Origin: Methylorubrum rhodesianum
GTDB taxonomy: Bacteria > Pseudomonadota > Alphaproteobacteria > Rhizobiales > Beijerinckiaceae
DNA length: 64,000 nt
NCBI RefSeq assembly: GCF_014199985.1
Contig: NZ_JACHOS010000020.1
Coordinates: 1-64,000, forward strand
Direction: 5' to 3'
Part shown: in pieces, positions 32,581-41,658 of the stretch
How positions within the stretch are numbered: position 1 is the stretch's first letter
Layout of the letters: every line of letters starts with the position of its first letter
Notes under the pieces: model-generated
The model's input: the letters and a program-made list of their open reading frames with translations, nothing else
The model's database searches: none
What the model was told of the DNA's origin: nothing
Position numbers and translations under genes: made by a program

Positions 32581-34059
32581 TCACGCCGAGGCCAGCGGCT
32601 TCGACACGTCCTCCAGCGACTTGCCCTCGGCCGCAGTCCCCCAGACCGCGCCGACGACGGCCGCCACCGCCATCAGCGCCGCGCCGATGAGGTAGCCGAC
32701 CAGCACGAGGTCGCGCGAGCCGGTCTCGACCAGGGTGCCGAACAGGAGCGGGCCGGAGACGCCGCCGATGCCGGTGCCGATGGCGTAGAAGGCGGCGATG
32801 GCCAGCGCCCGGATCTCGAGCGGGAAGGTCTCGGCCACGGTGAGGTAGGCGGAGCTCGCGGCCGCCGAGGCGAAGAAGAACACGCCCATCCACGCCGCGG
32901 TCTGGCCCACGGGGCCGAGCAGGTCGGCGCGGAAGACGAGGCCGACGACGGCGAGCAGCACCGCCGAGATGCCGTAGGTGGCCCCGATCATCGGGCGCCG
33001 TCCCACCGTGTCGAACAGCCGCCCCAGCACCAGCGGGCCGAGGAAGGAGCCGAGCGCGAAGGGCAGCAGGTACCAGCCGACATCGCCGCCGGGCACGTCG
33101 TAGAAGCGCTCCAGCACCAGCGCGTAGGTGAAGAACAGCGCGTTGTAGAAGAAGGCCTGGGCGATCATCAGCGCCAGCCCGACCATGGTCTGGCGGCGGC
33201 TCGTGACGAACATCGCCTGCGCCACCTCGGACAGGGGCGTGTGGCTGCGGACCTTGAGCCTGAGGTGCCGCGACTCGTCCGGCGGGGGCAGGGTGATGCC
33301 CTCGTCCGTGAAGCGCTTCTCGATGCCCGACACCACCCGGTCGGCCTCCGCCGCGTAGCCGTGGGTGACGAGCCAGCGCGGGCTTTCGGGGATCCAGGTG
33401 CGCAGCAGCAGGATCACGAGGCCGATGCCGCCGCCGACGAAGAAGGCGATGCGCCAGCCCCAGGCCGGGTCGATCCATTCCGGGCGCAGGAGCGCGATCG
33501 ACAGGAAGGAGCCGAGCGCCGCCCCGATCCAGAACGAGCCGTTGATGACGAGGTCGGTCCAGCCGCGCACGCGCGCCGGGATCAGCTCCTGAATGGTCGA
33601 GTTGATCGCGGTGTACTCGCCGCCGATGCCCGCCCCCGTGAGGAAGCGAAACAGGCAGAAGCTGTAGATGTCCCACGACAGGCCGGTGGCCGCGGTCGCC
33701 ATGAGGTAGAGGGCCAGCGTGATGAAGAACAGCTTCTTGCGGCCGATGCGGTCGGTGAGCCAGCCGAAGCCGACGGCACCGACGACGGCGCCGATCAGGT
33801 AGGAACTCGCGGCGAGGCCGACATCGAACTCGGTGAAGGACATCGGCTCCTTGCGCAGCGCCCCGACGAGAGCGCCCGCCAGCGTCACTTCGAGTCCGTC
33901 GAGCACCCAGGTGATGCCGAGCGCGACGATGACGAGGGTGTGGAAGCGGCCGAAGGGCAGACGGTCGAGGCGGGCGGAGATGTCGGTGTCGATGACGGTG
34001 CCGGCCGCGACGCGCTCGGGCGCCGTGGCCCCGGCCTGACCTTCCGCTCGGCTCGTCAT
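32581..34059 (-). CDS. major facilitator superfamily transporter
   Basis: The 492-residue protein has twelve predicted helices and the sugar-porter/metabolite-H+ symporter motif GWLTDRIGRKKLF after helix 2, a PESPRWL at the centre, and RLFDTVGRRPMIG after helix 8. GGAGGG lies before the ATG at 34059. The nearest kinds are the niacin/benzoate or SP-like proton symporters; the substrate is unknown. It is monocistronic and convergent with parE. Confidence 0.9.
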   Translation of the reverse strand: MTSRAEGQAGATAPERVAAGTVIDTDISARLDRLPFGRFHTLVIVALGITWVLDGLEVTLAGALVGALRKEPMSFTEFDVGLAASSYLIGAVVGAVGFGWLTDRIGRKKLFFITLALYLMATAATGLSWDIYSFCLFRFLTGAGIGGEYTAINSTIQELIPARVRGWTDLVINGSFWIGAALGSFLSIALLRPEWIDPAWGWRIAFFVGGGIGLVILLLRTWIPESPRWLVTHGYAAEADRVVSGIEKRFTDEGITLPPPDESRHLRLKVRSHTPLSEVAQAMFVTSRRQTMVGLALMIAQAFFYNALFFTYALVLERFYDVPGGDVGWYLLPFALGSFLGPLVLGRLFDTVGRRPMIGATYGISAVLLAVVGLVFRADLLGPVGQTAAWMGVFFFASAAASSAYLTVAETFPLEIRALAIAAFYAIGTGIGGVSGPLLFGTLVETGSRDLVLVGYLIGAALMAVAAVVGAVWGTAAEGKSLEDVSKPLASA

Positions 34060-34151
34060 GGACCCTCCGTTTACCCTGACTCGGCAAAAGTGTTCGCAAC
34101 CCGGCCCGCCAGGGGCACGCGACGGCGTTCGGAAACGCTTCAGGTTGTGGA

Positions 34152-34469
34152 ATGGCCCCATTCGCCGGGCTGCCCGCCATGACTTTTTTCGCGCATCGTT
34201 CCGCCAGAACCCTGCTTCCTCCGATCGCCGCCGGACTGGCCTCCATGGGGGCCGTCATCGCACTCTCGACGCTGGCCAGCGCCGGCGGGGCCGAGCGCTG
34301 GGCCCTGCGCCCCAAGGCGCCGCCTGCTCCGGCCATGTCCGAGCCCGGCCCGATCGTGGCCGCGCCCGCCCTGCGCGGCTCGAGGGCCATTCCGGTCTCG
34401 GATCTGCCCGGCGAGCGGCGCACGGTGCGCATCGTCTATCAGGGCTACCTGCCGGCCGAGTCCCGCTAG
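34152..34469 (+). CDS. hypothetical exported protein
   Basis: I do not recognise the family. From the ATG at 34152 the product has 105 residues; an ATG at 34179 gives 96. A hydrophobic segment (LLPPIAAGLASMGAVIALST) is a signal anchor or peptide, followed by a Pro-rich part and IPVSDLPGERRTVRIVYQGY. The last motif resembles endings seen in several small Rhizobiales envelope proteins. It is divergent from the MFS gene and convergent with oppC. Confidence 0.55.
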   Translation: MAPFAGLPAMTFFAHRSARTLLPPIAAGLASMGAVIALSTLASAGGAERWALRPKAPPAPAMSEPGPIVAAPALRGSRAIPVSDLPGERRTVRIVYQGYLPAESR

Positions 34470-34529
34470 CCCCTGTCGTCCGGACCGTGCTCTTCTCGAA
34501 GGCCGGCGGGCACCGTTCGGAACGAGGCT

Positions 34530-35615
34530 CTACAGCCTCGGGTCGAGCGCCTCGCCGAGGCCGTCGCCGAGCCGGTTCAAGGCCACCAGGGTGACGACGA
34601 GGAAGCCCGCCGGTGCGGCGAGCATCCAGGGCGCGGATTCGATCGCCCGCGACCCTTCCGCGATCAGCACGCCCCAGGAGGTCGCCGGCTCCTGCACGCC
34701 GAGGCCGAGGAAGGACAGGAAGCTCTCCAGCAGGATCACCCGCGGCACCAGCAGCGTCGCCGCCGCGATGATCGGCCCGAGCGTGTTGGGCACGATGTGG
34801 CGGGCGATGACCGACTCCGTCGAGAGCCCCAGGGCGTAGGCGGCACGGACGAAGTCGCGGCTTTTCAGGGAGAGCGTCTGGGTGCGGACGATGCGGGCCA
34901 TGTCGAGCCACTCAACCGCCGCCACCGCCACCAGCACCAGCCACAGGCCGGCGCGGAAGAACACCAGCAGCATGATGACGAAGAACACGAAGGGCAGGGC
35001 GTAGAGGATGTCGAGGAGGCGCATCATCAGCGCATCGACCCGGCCCCCGGCCATGCCGGAGACCGCGCCGTAGGCGACGCCGATGAGGAGCGCGGCGAGC
35101 GCCGCGGTCAGCCCGATCAGCAGGGAGACCTGCCCCGCCGCGAGGCAGCGGGAGAGGAGGTCGCGCCCGAGCGCGTCGGTGCCGAGGAGGAAGACCCGTT
35201 TCCGGATCGGCACTTCGGCGACGAGCCGGCGGCCGTCCGCGGAGCGTTCCCGCACGGCCGCCTCGCCGAACAGGCCGGAGCGGGGCAGCAGGCGGAAGGC
35301 GCGCAGGTCGATGGGTTTCTGCGCCGTCAGCGTCAGGCGCACCCGGTCGCCGTACTGAACCACCTCCTCCAGCGAGACCCGCATCCGGAAGGCGAGGCGC
35401 TGCAGCGCCGGCCGCACCTCGTCGGGCCGCGGATGGGCGGCGAGGCCCGGGGCGACCCGGACGACGTCCGGGTAGATCCGCTCCGGCGGATGGCCGGTGA
35501 GCGACGGGCCGATCAGGCAGGCCAGCGCGATCAGCACGAGGCTCGCGAGGGCCGCGAGCGCCGGCCGGTCGCGGGCGAGGCGGCGGCGGGCGAGACCGGC
35601 CAGCGCCGCGCTCAT
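34530..35615 (-). CDS. ABC transporter permease, OppC-like
   Basis: The 361-residue protein is an OppC/DppC-type inner-membrane permease. The binding-protein-dependent transport motif is present as EWLDMARIVRTQTLSLKSRD (E-x3-A-x-R/G type), with a cytosolic loop for an ATPase. Between helix 1 and the permease core is an extra domain of about 100 residues (ERIYPDVVRVAPG to RKRVFLLGTDALGRD), longer than in E. coli OppC and probably periplasmic. It overlaps oppB by ATGA (35612-35615) and closes the operon. No ATPase gene is adjacent. Confidence 0.9.
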   Translation of the reverse strand: MSAALAGLARRRLARDRPALAALASLVLIALACLIGPSLTGHPPERIYPDVVRVAPGLAAHPRPDEVRPALQRLAFRMRVSLEEVVQYGDRVRLTLTAQKPIDLRAFRLLPRSGLFGEAAVRERSADGRRLVAEVPIRKRVFLLGTDALGRDLLSRCLAAGQVSLLIGLTAALAALLIGVAYGAVSGMAGGRVDALMMRLLDILYALPFVFFVIMLLVFFRAGLWLVLVAVAAVEWLDMARIVRTQTLSLKSRDFVRAAYALGLSTESVIARHIVPNTLGPIIAAATLLVPRVILLESFLSFLGLGVQEPATSWGVLIAEGSRAIESAPWMLAAPAGFLVVTLVALNRLGDGLGEALDPRL

Positions 35616-36535
35616 GCCGACGGCCTCAGGCGCGGATCGAGGGCGGCGGCGATCACGTCGGCGATCAGGTTGAAGACGATCACCATCACGGCCACCAGCA
35701 CCACCGTGCCCATCACCAGGGTGTAGTCGCGGTTGAGCGCCCCCTCGACGAAGTAGCGGCCGATGCCGGGCAGGCCGAAGATGGTCTCGACCACCACCGA
35801 ACCGGTCATCAGCCCCGCCGCCAGCGGCCCCAGCGTCGCGACCACGGGGAGCAGCCCCCCGCGCAGCGCATGCCGGGCGATGCGCGCCCGCGACAGCCCC
35901 ATGGCGCGCTGGGTGCGGATATGCGGCTGGATCAGCACCTCGCCGAGCGAGGCGCGGGTGAGCCGGGCGATGCCCGCCGCGTGGGGCAGGGCCAGCGTGA
36001 GGACCGGCAGGACGAGGTTCCTGGGATTCCCGTCGGCCCAACCGCCGACGGGGAGCCATGCGAGCCCGAGGCCGAAGACGATCTGGAACAGGGGGGCGGT
36101 GACGAAGTTCGGCACCGCCAGCCCGAGGGAGGCGGCGAGCCCCACCAGCCGGTCGGCGATGCCGCCGCGATCGCTCGCGGCGAGGCTGCCGAAAAGAAGG
36201 CCGAGGGCCAGCGCGAGCACGAGGGCGAGGCTGCCGAGCGTCGCCGAGACCGGCAGACCGCGGGCGAACAGGTCGGTGACGGTCAGGTCGCGGAATGTGA
36301 AGGAGGGACCGAGATCGCCCCGCAGCAGGCTCAGGAGGTAATGCCCGAACTGCACGATCAACGGCTGATCGAGCCCGTAGACCCGGCGCAGGTTCTCCAT
36401 CGCCGCCGGCGGCAGCGGCCGCTCGAGATCGAACGGGCCGCCCGGCGCCAGCCGGATCAGGAAGAAGCTGCCGGCGACGACGAGGAACAGCGTCGGCAGG
36501 CTCTGGGCGATCCGGCGGGCGATGAGGGCGATCAC
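35612..36535 (-). CDS. ABC transporter permease, OppB-like
   Basis: The 307-residue protein has the OppB/DppB opening MIALIARRIAQSLPTLFLVV, five or six helices, and the permease motif near HIRTQRAMGLSRARIARHAL. It works with the OppC-like permease to form the channel for the peptide-type substrate-binding protein encoded upstream. It overlaps both neighbours by ATGA. The substrate cannot be told from the permease. Confidence 0.92.
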   Translation of the reverse strand: MIALIARRIAQSLPTLFLVVAGSFFLIRLAPGGPFDLERPLPPAAMENLRRVYGLDQPLIVQFGHYLLSLLRGDLGPSFTFRDLTVTDLFARGLPVSATLGSLALVLALALGLLFGSLAASDRGGIADRLVGLAASLGLAVPNFVTAPLFQIVFGLGLAWLPVGGWADGNPRNLVLPVLTLALPHAAGIARLTRASLGEVLIQPHIRTQRAMGLSRARIARHALRGGLLPVVATLGPLAAGLMTGSVVVETIFGLPGIGRYFVEGALNRDYTLVMGTVVLVAVMVIVFNLIADVIAAALDPRLRPSA

Positions 36536-38130
36536 GGATCGAGCCGGAGATAGCGGGTGGGGGCGACGTTGCGGATGTTCGGGTGCATCCCATGCAGCCG
36601 CGGCGCGATCAGCGCCTTCGAGCGGTAGTGCAGCAGCGGCAGCCAGGGCAGTTCGTCGAGCACGATGGTTTCCGCGTCGAACAGCATCCGCGCGCGGGCC
36701 TGCACGTCGCGCGCCTGCGCCGCCGCGGCGAGCAGGCCGTCGAAGCGCGGGTTCGACCAGCGCCCGGCATTGAAGCCGTCATTGCCGGTGCGCAGCAGAA
36801 ACAGGAAATTCTGCGGATCGGAATAGTCGGCGACCCAGGACATCCGGGCGAGGTCGAACGGGCCGCCGTCGCGCAGGTAGGCGAAGTGGGTCTTGGCGTC
36901 GGTGGAGACGAAGCGGGTCTCGACACCGATGCCGCGCCAGGCATCAGCCAGCGCGATCGCGGTGTTGCGGTTGTTGTCGGTGACGTTGAAGCGGTACTCG
37001 ATCCGCAGCGGGTTGCCCGGCCCGTAGCCGGCCTGCGCCAGCAGCCGCAGCGCCTCCTCCTCGCGGTCGATCGGCCCGTCCTCGCGGCCCGGCAGCAGCG
37101 GCGGCGGCAGCGCGTTGTCGAGGCCCGGAGGGCAGAAGGAATAGGCCGAGGCCATGGTCTGCCCCCACACGATCTCGGCCAGGAACTCCCGGTCGACCGC
37201 GAGCGAGAGGGCCCGGCGCACCCGCGGGTCGTCGAAGGGCTTCTTGCGCAGGTTGAACGCGATGGCGAGCAGGCCGAGCCCCGGCCCGAGCTGCACCTGC
37301 GCGCCGAAGCGGTTCTTCAGCGAGGCGATCTGGTCGGCGGGCAGATCGGAGAGGGAGTCGATCTCGCCGGCCGCGTAGCGCCGCACCGCCGCGGCGAGAT
37401 CCGGGGTCGGGATCACGTCGACCCGCTCGATCGGGATCGCGGCGGCGTCGCGATGATGCGGATTCTTCGTCAGGGTGATGCGGTCGTTCGGCACCCAGTC
37501 GACCAGGGCGTAGGGACCGTTCGAGACGAGGTTGCCGGGCCGTGCGAAGGCGTCGCCCCAGCGCTCCAGCGAGGGGCGATGAACCGGCAGCGAGGTCTGG
37601 TGGGTGAGGAGTTCGAGGAGGTAGGGCACCGGCTCGGCGAGCCCGATCTCCAGCGTGCGGGGGTCGGGGGCCGCCACCGCCAGCGTCTCCGGCGGCTGCC
37701 CGCCCGCGTTGACCGCCGCCGCGCCGCGGATCGGGAACAGCACCTCGGCGTATTTCGCCGCCGTCCTGGGATCGAGGATGCGGCGCAGGGAGAACAGAAA
37801 GTCGTCGGCGGTCACCGCATCGCCGTTCGACCAGCGCCCGTCCGGGCGGAGATGGAAGCGGTAGGTGAGGCGGTCGTCGGAGACGGTCCAGCGCTCGGCC
37901 ATGCCGGGGATGATGGCGCCGCGGTTGTCGTAGGTCAGCAGGCCCTCGAACAGGTCGCGCAGGAGATGCGCCTCGGCGACCGTCGAGGTCTTGTGCGGAT
38001 CGAGCGTCTCGGGATCGGCGTCGTTGCCGCGGCGGTAGACGGGGGCGGCCGCCCGCGCGGGACCGGGCAAGGCGAGCCCGGCGGCCAGAGCCGCGCCGCC
38101 GTGCAGGACGCTGCGCCTGAGGAGGCTCAT
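36532..38130 (-). CDS. peptide-type ABC transporter substrate-binding protein
   Basis: The 532-residue protein has a signal sequence (MSLLRRSVLHGGAALAAGLA, cleavage near ARAAAP; an RR pair followed by a hydrophobic stretch hints at Tat export). A full SBP_bac_5 domain follows: RGNDADPETLDPHKTSTVAE, WSNGDAVTADDFLFSLRRIL and NPHHRD. This is the OppA/DppA class binding peptides or other small solutes. It starts the operon followed by two permeases, overlapping oppB by 4 bp. Homologues serve oligopeptides, so peptide uptake is likely but unproven. Confidence 0.92.
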   Translation of the reverse strand: MSLLRRSVLHGGAALAAGLALPGPARAAAPVYRRGNDADPETLDPHKTSTVAEAHLLRDLFEGLLTYDNRGAIIPGMAERWTVSDDRLTYRFHLRPDGRWSNGDAVTADDFLFSLRRILDPRTAAKYAEVLFPIRGAAAVNAGGQPPETLAVAAPDPRTLEIGLAEPVPYLLELLTHQTSLPVHRPSLERWGDAFARPGNLVSNGPYALVDWVPNDRITLTKNPHHRDAAAIPIERVDVIPTPDLAAAVRRYAAGEIDSLSDLPADQIASLKNRFGAQVQLGPGLGLLAIAFNLRKKPFDDPRVRRALSLAVDREFLAEIVWGQTMASAYSFCPPGLDNALPPPLLPGREDGPIDREEEALRLLAQAGYGPGNPLRIEYRFNVTDNNRNTAIALADAWRGIGVETRFVSTDAKTHFAYLRDGGPFDLARMSWVADYSDPQNFLFLLRTGNDGFNAGRWSNPRFDGLLAAAAQARDVQARARMLFDAETIVLDELPWLPLLHYRSKALIAPRLHGMHPNIRNVAPTRYLRLDP

Positions 38131-38213
38131 CGCTTAACCGACGCTCCAGCGGTGGCGGGGCGCCGGGAGGGTCGCGGACGGGCCTTCAGCCTCCCGATGC
38201 ATCCCCGTCTCTC

Positions 38214-38651
38214 TCAGGCCCCGGTATCCCCCTTCAGCCCCGCCGCCTCGATGCCGGCCAGCGCGCAGATCTCGTCGTTGTCGGACGTGTCGCCGGAGAC
38301 GCCGACCGCGCCGAGCAGGCGGCCGGCGGAATCGCGGATCAGCACGCCGCCGGGCACCGGCACGAGCGCATCCGGACCGACGAGGTGGCTCACGGCGGCC
38401 ACGAAATGCGGCTGCTCCTCGGCGCGCTTGGCGATGGCCCGCGAGCCGAGGCCGAGCGCCAGCGCGCCGTTGGCCTTGCCACGGGCCACTTCGGCACGGC
38501 GCAGGGAGGTGCCGTCCTCGGCGGCCAGGCATTTGAGGGCGCCGCGGGCGTCGTAGACCACCACCGCCAGGGGCTTCAGGTTGCGTTCGCGGGCGGTCTT
38601 GAGGGCGGTCGCCACGAGGGTCTGGGCGGCGGCGAGCGTCAGGTCGGTCAT
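38214..38651 (-). CDS. GlcG/HbpS family protein
   Basis: The 145-residue protein matches the DUF336 (GlcG/HbpS) family: MTDLTLAAAQTLVATALKTA, KPLAVVVYDARGALK and GVLIRDSAGRLLGAVGVSGD. Members bind haem or corrinoid-like ligands, or accompany glycolate oxidase; here the ligand is unknown. I chose the ATG at 38651 (GAGGACATCCGG upstream) over the first in-frame ATG at 38687. It lies 69 bp downstream of the OsmC gene on the same strand and could share its transcript. oppA starts 83 bp further. Confidence 0.85.
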   Translation of the reverse strand: MTDLTLAAAQTLVATALKTARERNLKPLAVVVYDARGALKCLAAEDGTSLRRAEVARGKANGALALGLGSRAIAKRAEEQPHFVAAVSHLVGPDALVPVPGGVLIRDSAGRLLGAVGVSGDTSDNDEICALAGIEAAGLKGDTGA

Positions 38652-38720
38652 CCGGATGTCCTCGAAGGATCGTGTCCGCGAGGACATGCACCGGCGGAGG
38701 CGGTTTCGCCAAGCGGGGTA

Positions 38721-39173
38721 TCAGGCGACCGTCACCTCGGTCCGCACCGAATTGGCGATGAAGCAGGTCTCGTGCGCCTCCTCATGCAGGGCGGCGAGCC
38801 GTTCCGCGTCGGGGGCCGCACCGGTCCACTCGACGCGCGGATGCAGCACCACCCGCGTCACCGCGTGCCGGCCGGGGGCGATTTCCTCCATGCTGCCCTC
38901 GGCGTGGTCGCGGTAGGCCCGCGCGACGAAGCCGGCGAGCCTGGCGACGTGGAGGAAGCTCAGCATGTGGCAGGAGGAGAGCGCCGCCACCAGCATCTCC
39001 TCGGGATCGACCGCCGCCGCCACCGCCCACTTGCCGACGACGTGGGGCGAGGCTGAGCCCGCGAGTTCGACGCCGCCGTCGAAGCGCAACGTGTGGCCGC
39101 GGCTGTAGCGTCCGGCGGCGAAATCCTCGCCCGCCGCGAGCGCCCAGCGGATATCGGCGGTGTAGCTCGCCAT
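38721..39173 (-). CDS. OsmC family protein
   Basis: The 150-residue protein has the OsmC/Ohr fold with two candidate redox cysteines: the conserved Cys in EEMLVAALSSCHMLSFLHVA and another in EEAHETCFIANSV. OsmC/Ohr proteins reduce organic hydroperoxides. The second Cys is within the Ohr-like E-x3-T-C position, so activity is plausible. It starts at MASYTADIRWALAAGED and lies upstream of the HbpS-like gene. Confidence 0.9.
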   Translation of the reverse strand: MASYTADIRWALAAGEDFAAGRYSRGHTLRFDGGVELAGSASPHVVGKWAVAAAVDPEEMLVAALSSCHMLSFLHVARLAGFVARAYRDHAEGSMEEIAPGRHAVTRVVLHPRVEWTGAAPDAERLAALHEEAHETCFIANSVRTEVTVA

Positions 39174-39307
39174 CGCCCCTCTCCCCCTCGTCGAGGCGGA
39201 GAGCCTAACCGCACGGCGGCACCCGGCAAGGGCAGCCGGCCCTGGCCGGCGGGCGAGGGCGGTCTAGTTCCGGCCTCCGATCCACAACAGCAGGATGACC
39301 CGCCGCC

Positions 39308-40024
39308 ATGGCCGACAGCTCGGAGCGCCCTTACGTCCTGTGCCACATGACCACCTCGGTCGATGGGCGCATCAAGGTCCGGCGCTGGACCACCATCGAC
39401 GCGGATTCGCACTACGAGGACGTCCACAGGCGGCTCAAGGGCGACGCCTGGATGTGCGGGCGCATCACCATGCAGGGCTACGCCGACAGCGCGAAGCCCC
39501 TGGCCAGCGCGCCGCCCGAGGAGCCGGTGTCGCGCGAGGATCACGTCGCCCGCACCGACGCGCCCGGTTTCGCGGTGGCGCTCGATGCCCGCGGCGCCCT
39601 GGATTGGGGCGCGCGCAACGAGATCGAGGGCGATCACGTCATCGTGCTCACCACCGGACAGGTGTCCGACGACCGCCTGCGCCGCCTGAAGGCGGGCGGC
39701 CAGTCCTACATCCTGGCCGGCGAGCGGGAGGTCGATTTCGCCCAGGCGCTGGCCAAGCTCAAGCGCCTGTTCGGGATCGAGCGGCTGCTGGTCGAGGGCG
39801 GCGGGCGCATCAACGGCTCGATGCTCAAGGCCGGGCTCGTGGACGAACTCAGCCTGCTGCTCGCCCCCGCCGTCGACGGCGTGATCGGCACGCCGGCCCT
39901 GTTCGACATCGAGGGCGGAGAGGAAGAGTCCATGGGCTCGCGCCGCCGCCTCACCCGCACCGCCTGCGAGCCGTTCGACGACGGCACCGTCTGGCTGCAC
40001 TACCGGATCGAAGCGGCCGGCTGA
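39308..40024 (+). CDS. RibD C-terminal domain / dihydrofolate reductase-like protein
   Basis: The 238-residue protein matches the RibD_C/DHFR-like reductases: CHMTTSVDGRIKVRRWT, WMCGRITMQGYAD, HVIVLTTGQVSDDRLRRLKA, LLVEGGGRINGSMLKAGLVD and ELSLLLAPAVDG. These bind NADPH and reduce pterin- or flavin-type substrates. It lacks the deaminase domain, so it is not a full RibD. Its role is unknown. Its 3' end overlaps the alpha/beta hydrolase gene on the opposite strand by 25 bp. Confidence 0.88.
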   Translation: MADSSERPYVLCHMTTSVDGRIKVRRWTTIDADSHYEDVHRRLKGDAWMCGRITMQGYADSAKPLASAPPEEPVSREDHVARTDAPGFAVALDARGALDWGARNEIEGDHVIVLTTGQVSDDRLRRLKAGGQSYILAGEREVDFAQALAKLKRLFGIERLLVEGGGRINGSMLKAGLVDELSLLLAPAVDGVIGTPALFDIEGGEEESMGSRRRLTRTACEPFDDGTVWLHYRIEAAG

Positions 40025-41034
40025 TCCCGCTGCGGGCGGTGGGCGGCGAGAAAGACGTCGTAGGCGCCTGTCACCGCCGCCCGGTCCTCGAAATGCGGGA
40101 AGGCGCCGGTGGGCAGCCGCAGGATCGTCCAGTTCGGGCGGCCCGCCACCTCGCCGACGTAGCGGTAATCGACGAAGTCGCCCCGCGCCCCGTGGACCAT
40201 GAAGACGGGCAGGCGCAACGCCTCGTAGACCCGCGTGGTGTCGTCGGGGAACAGGTAGCCGGAGAGGAACGAGAACGGCGCGTGCTCGGCCCCCGGCTGA
40301 TGCGCCGAGAGCTGGTCGTAGGCGAACAGGCCCTCGTCGATGTCGCGGCTGCCCCAGGTCTTCTCCAGGAAGAAGCGCATGCTCGGGCCGCTCACCAGCG
40401 CGTCGAAGAGCGGGCGGCCCCAGAGCGGGAAGGCGGCGAGCCCGCGCGCCAGCGGGTTGCCGCGGTTGGCGTCTTTCGGTCCGCGGCCCGACAGCCGGGC
40501 GTCGAAGCCGGTCGGGCTGATGAGGCCGAGGCTGGCGAACAGGTCCGGCCGCTCCAGCGCGGCGCCGGCGAGATAGGCGCAAGGCAGCGAGAGCGCGATG
40601 GCGTCGAGGCCTGCGCCGCCGTGGCGGCCGGCGATCTCGGCCGCCGCGTCGAGGATGGCGTCGGTCATCAGCCGGGGCGTGTAGATCCGGTCCGCCCGCT
40701 CGGAGAAGCCGAAGCCCGGCAGCTCCAGCGCGTAGACCGGGCGGCTGTTCCGGTAGTGCTCGTAGAGCGGCTTGACCTCGTAGGCGTTGGCCGCCGCGTT
40801 GATCGAGTGGATCAGCAGCAAGGGCCGTCCGCCCTGGGCATCCGAGGCGTAGAGGTTCACCCGTCCGGCGCGCGTGCGCAGGCTGCTCCGCCGGCCCGGC
40901 AGGGCCGGGGGCAGGGGGCCGGCCCGGTTCAGCCCGAGATGGCTCCAGGCGATCCAGGCGCCAGCCGCGGCCAGCGGCAGCAGCGCGAGGGCCTTGCCGC
41001 TCCGACGGGTTCCGGGATGGCTCGTGCCGCGCAT
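40000..41034 (-). CDS. alpha/beta hydrolase
   Basis: From the ATG at 41034 (GGAGG nearby) the product has 344 residues. It has an N-terminal basic and hydrophobic segment (GKALALLPLAAAGAWIAW) that may anchor it in the membrane, then an alpha/beta hydrolase domain: LLLIHSINAAANAYEV, YALELPGFGFSER, and a nucleophile elbow read as ALSLPCAY. The usual G-x-S-x-G is replaced, but a Ser is present. The acid and His appear in FMVHGARGDFVDYR and GAFPHFED. The substrate is unknown. It is convergent with the RibD-like gene. Confidence 0.85.
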   Translation of the reverse strand: MRGTSHPGTRRSGKALALLPLAAAGAWIAWSHLGLNRAGPLPPALPGRRSSLRTRAGRVNLYASDAQGGRPLLLIHSINAAANAYEVKPLYEHYRNSRPVYALELPGFGFSERADRIYTPRLMTDAILDAAAEIAGRHGGAGLDAIALSLPCAYLAGAALERPDLFASLGLISPTGFDARLSGRGPKDANRGNPLARGLAAFPLWGRPLFDALVSGPSMRFFLEKTWGSRDIDEGLFAYDQLSAHQPGAEHAPFSFLSGYLFPDDTTRVYEALRLPVFMVHGARGDFVDYRYVGEVAGRPNWTILRLPTGAFPHFEDRAAVTGAYDVFLAAHRPQRDQPAASIR

Positions 41035-41174
41035 GGTTCCTCCGTTCTGGCCTCGCGTCGGACAACGCGGAGCGGAGGCCGGCGTTGCCGGTGCCCTTCC
41101 GCCTGCCACCCACGGTTCACGCCGCTCCGGCTTCCCGTTAAGCCTGTGGCGCCGCGGAAGGGGAAAGGAAGCGG

Positions 41175-41631
41175 ATGCAGGATCGGAAACCGGAGCGCCG
41201 CGTCCTCGCGGTCGCCGCCCTCCTGACGGGCCTCGGGATGGCGGCGCTGCCGACCACGGGGATGGCGATCCTGATGCCGTGGCTGATGCAGCAGGGCGCG
41301 ATCCCGGCCAGCACGGCCGCGCTGATCCAGGCGGGCCACACCTACGGCCTCGTCCTGGGGGCGCTGCCGATGGCGGCGCTCGCCGCGCGCCTCGGGCCGC
41401 GCCGGGGCTTCCTCGCCGCCCTCCTCGCCCTTGCCGGGCTCGTTCCCGCCGCTTCCCTGCCGCTCGACCTCACTCGTGCAGCTCCCGGCCCTGTTCCTTG
41501 CGGAGGGCGCGAACTCCGCGGGAATCCGGTTCGGCCTCGCGGCGGGAGCGGCGCTGGTCGCGGCCCTGCTCTGCCGGTCCGGCGCGGCGACCGGGCGGCG
41601 CAGCGGACGCCTTTCCCAGGAGCCGGCCTGA
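41175..41631 (+). pseudogene. truncated and frameshifted MFS transporter
   Basis: The frame from 41175 encodes an MFS-like beginning with two or three helices (AVAALLTGLGMAALPTTGMA, HTYGLVLGALPMAALAARLG and LLALAGLVPAASLPLDLT). It then becomes Arg/Pro/Gly-rich noise. The +1 frame continues with LVQLPALFLAEGANSAGIRF and GLAAGAALVAALLCR, ending at 41631. Together they give about 150 residues, against about 400 for a whole MFS protein. It is therefore both frameshifted near 41475 and truncated. It lies between convergent or divergent intact genes. Confidence 0.65.
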
Positions 41632-41658
41632 ACCCAGTGAATCAGGCACGCTGCGGCC

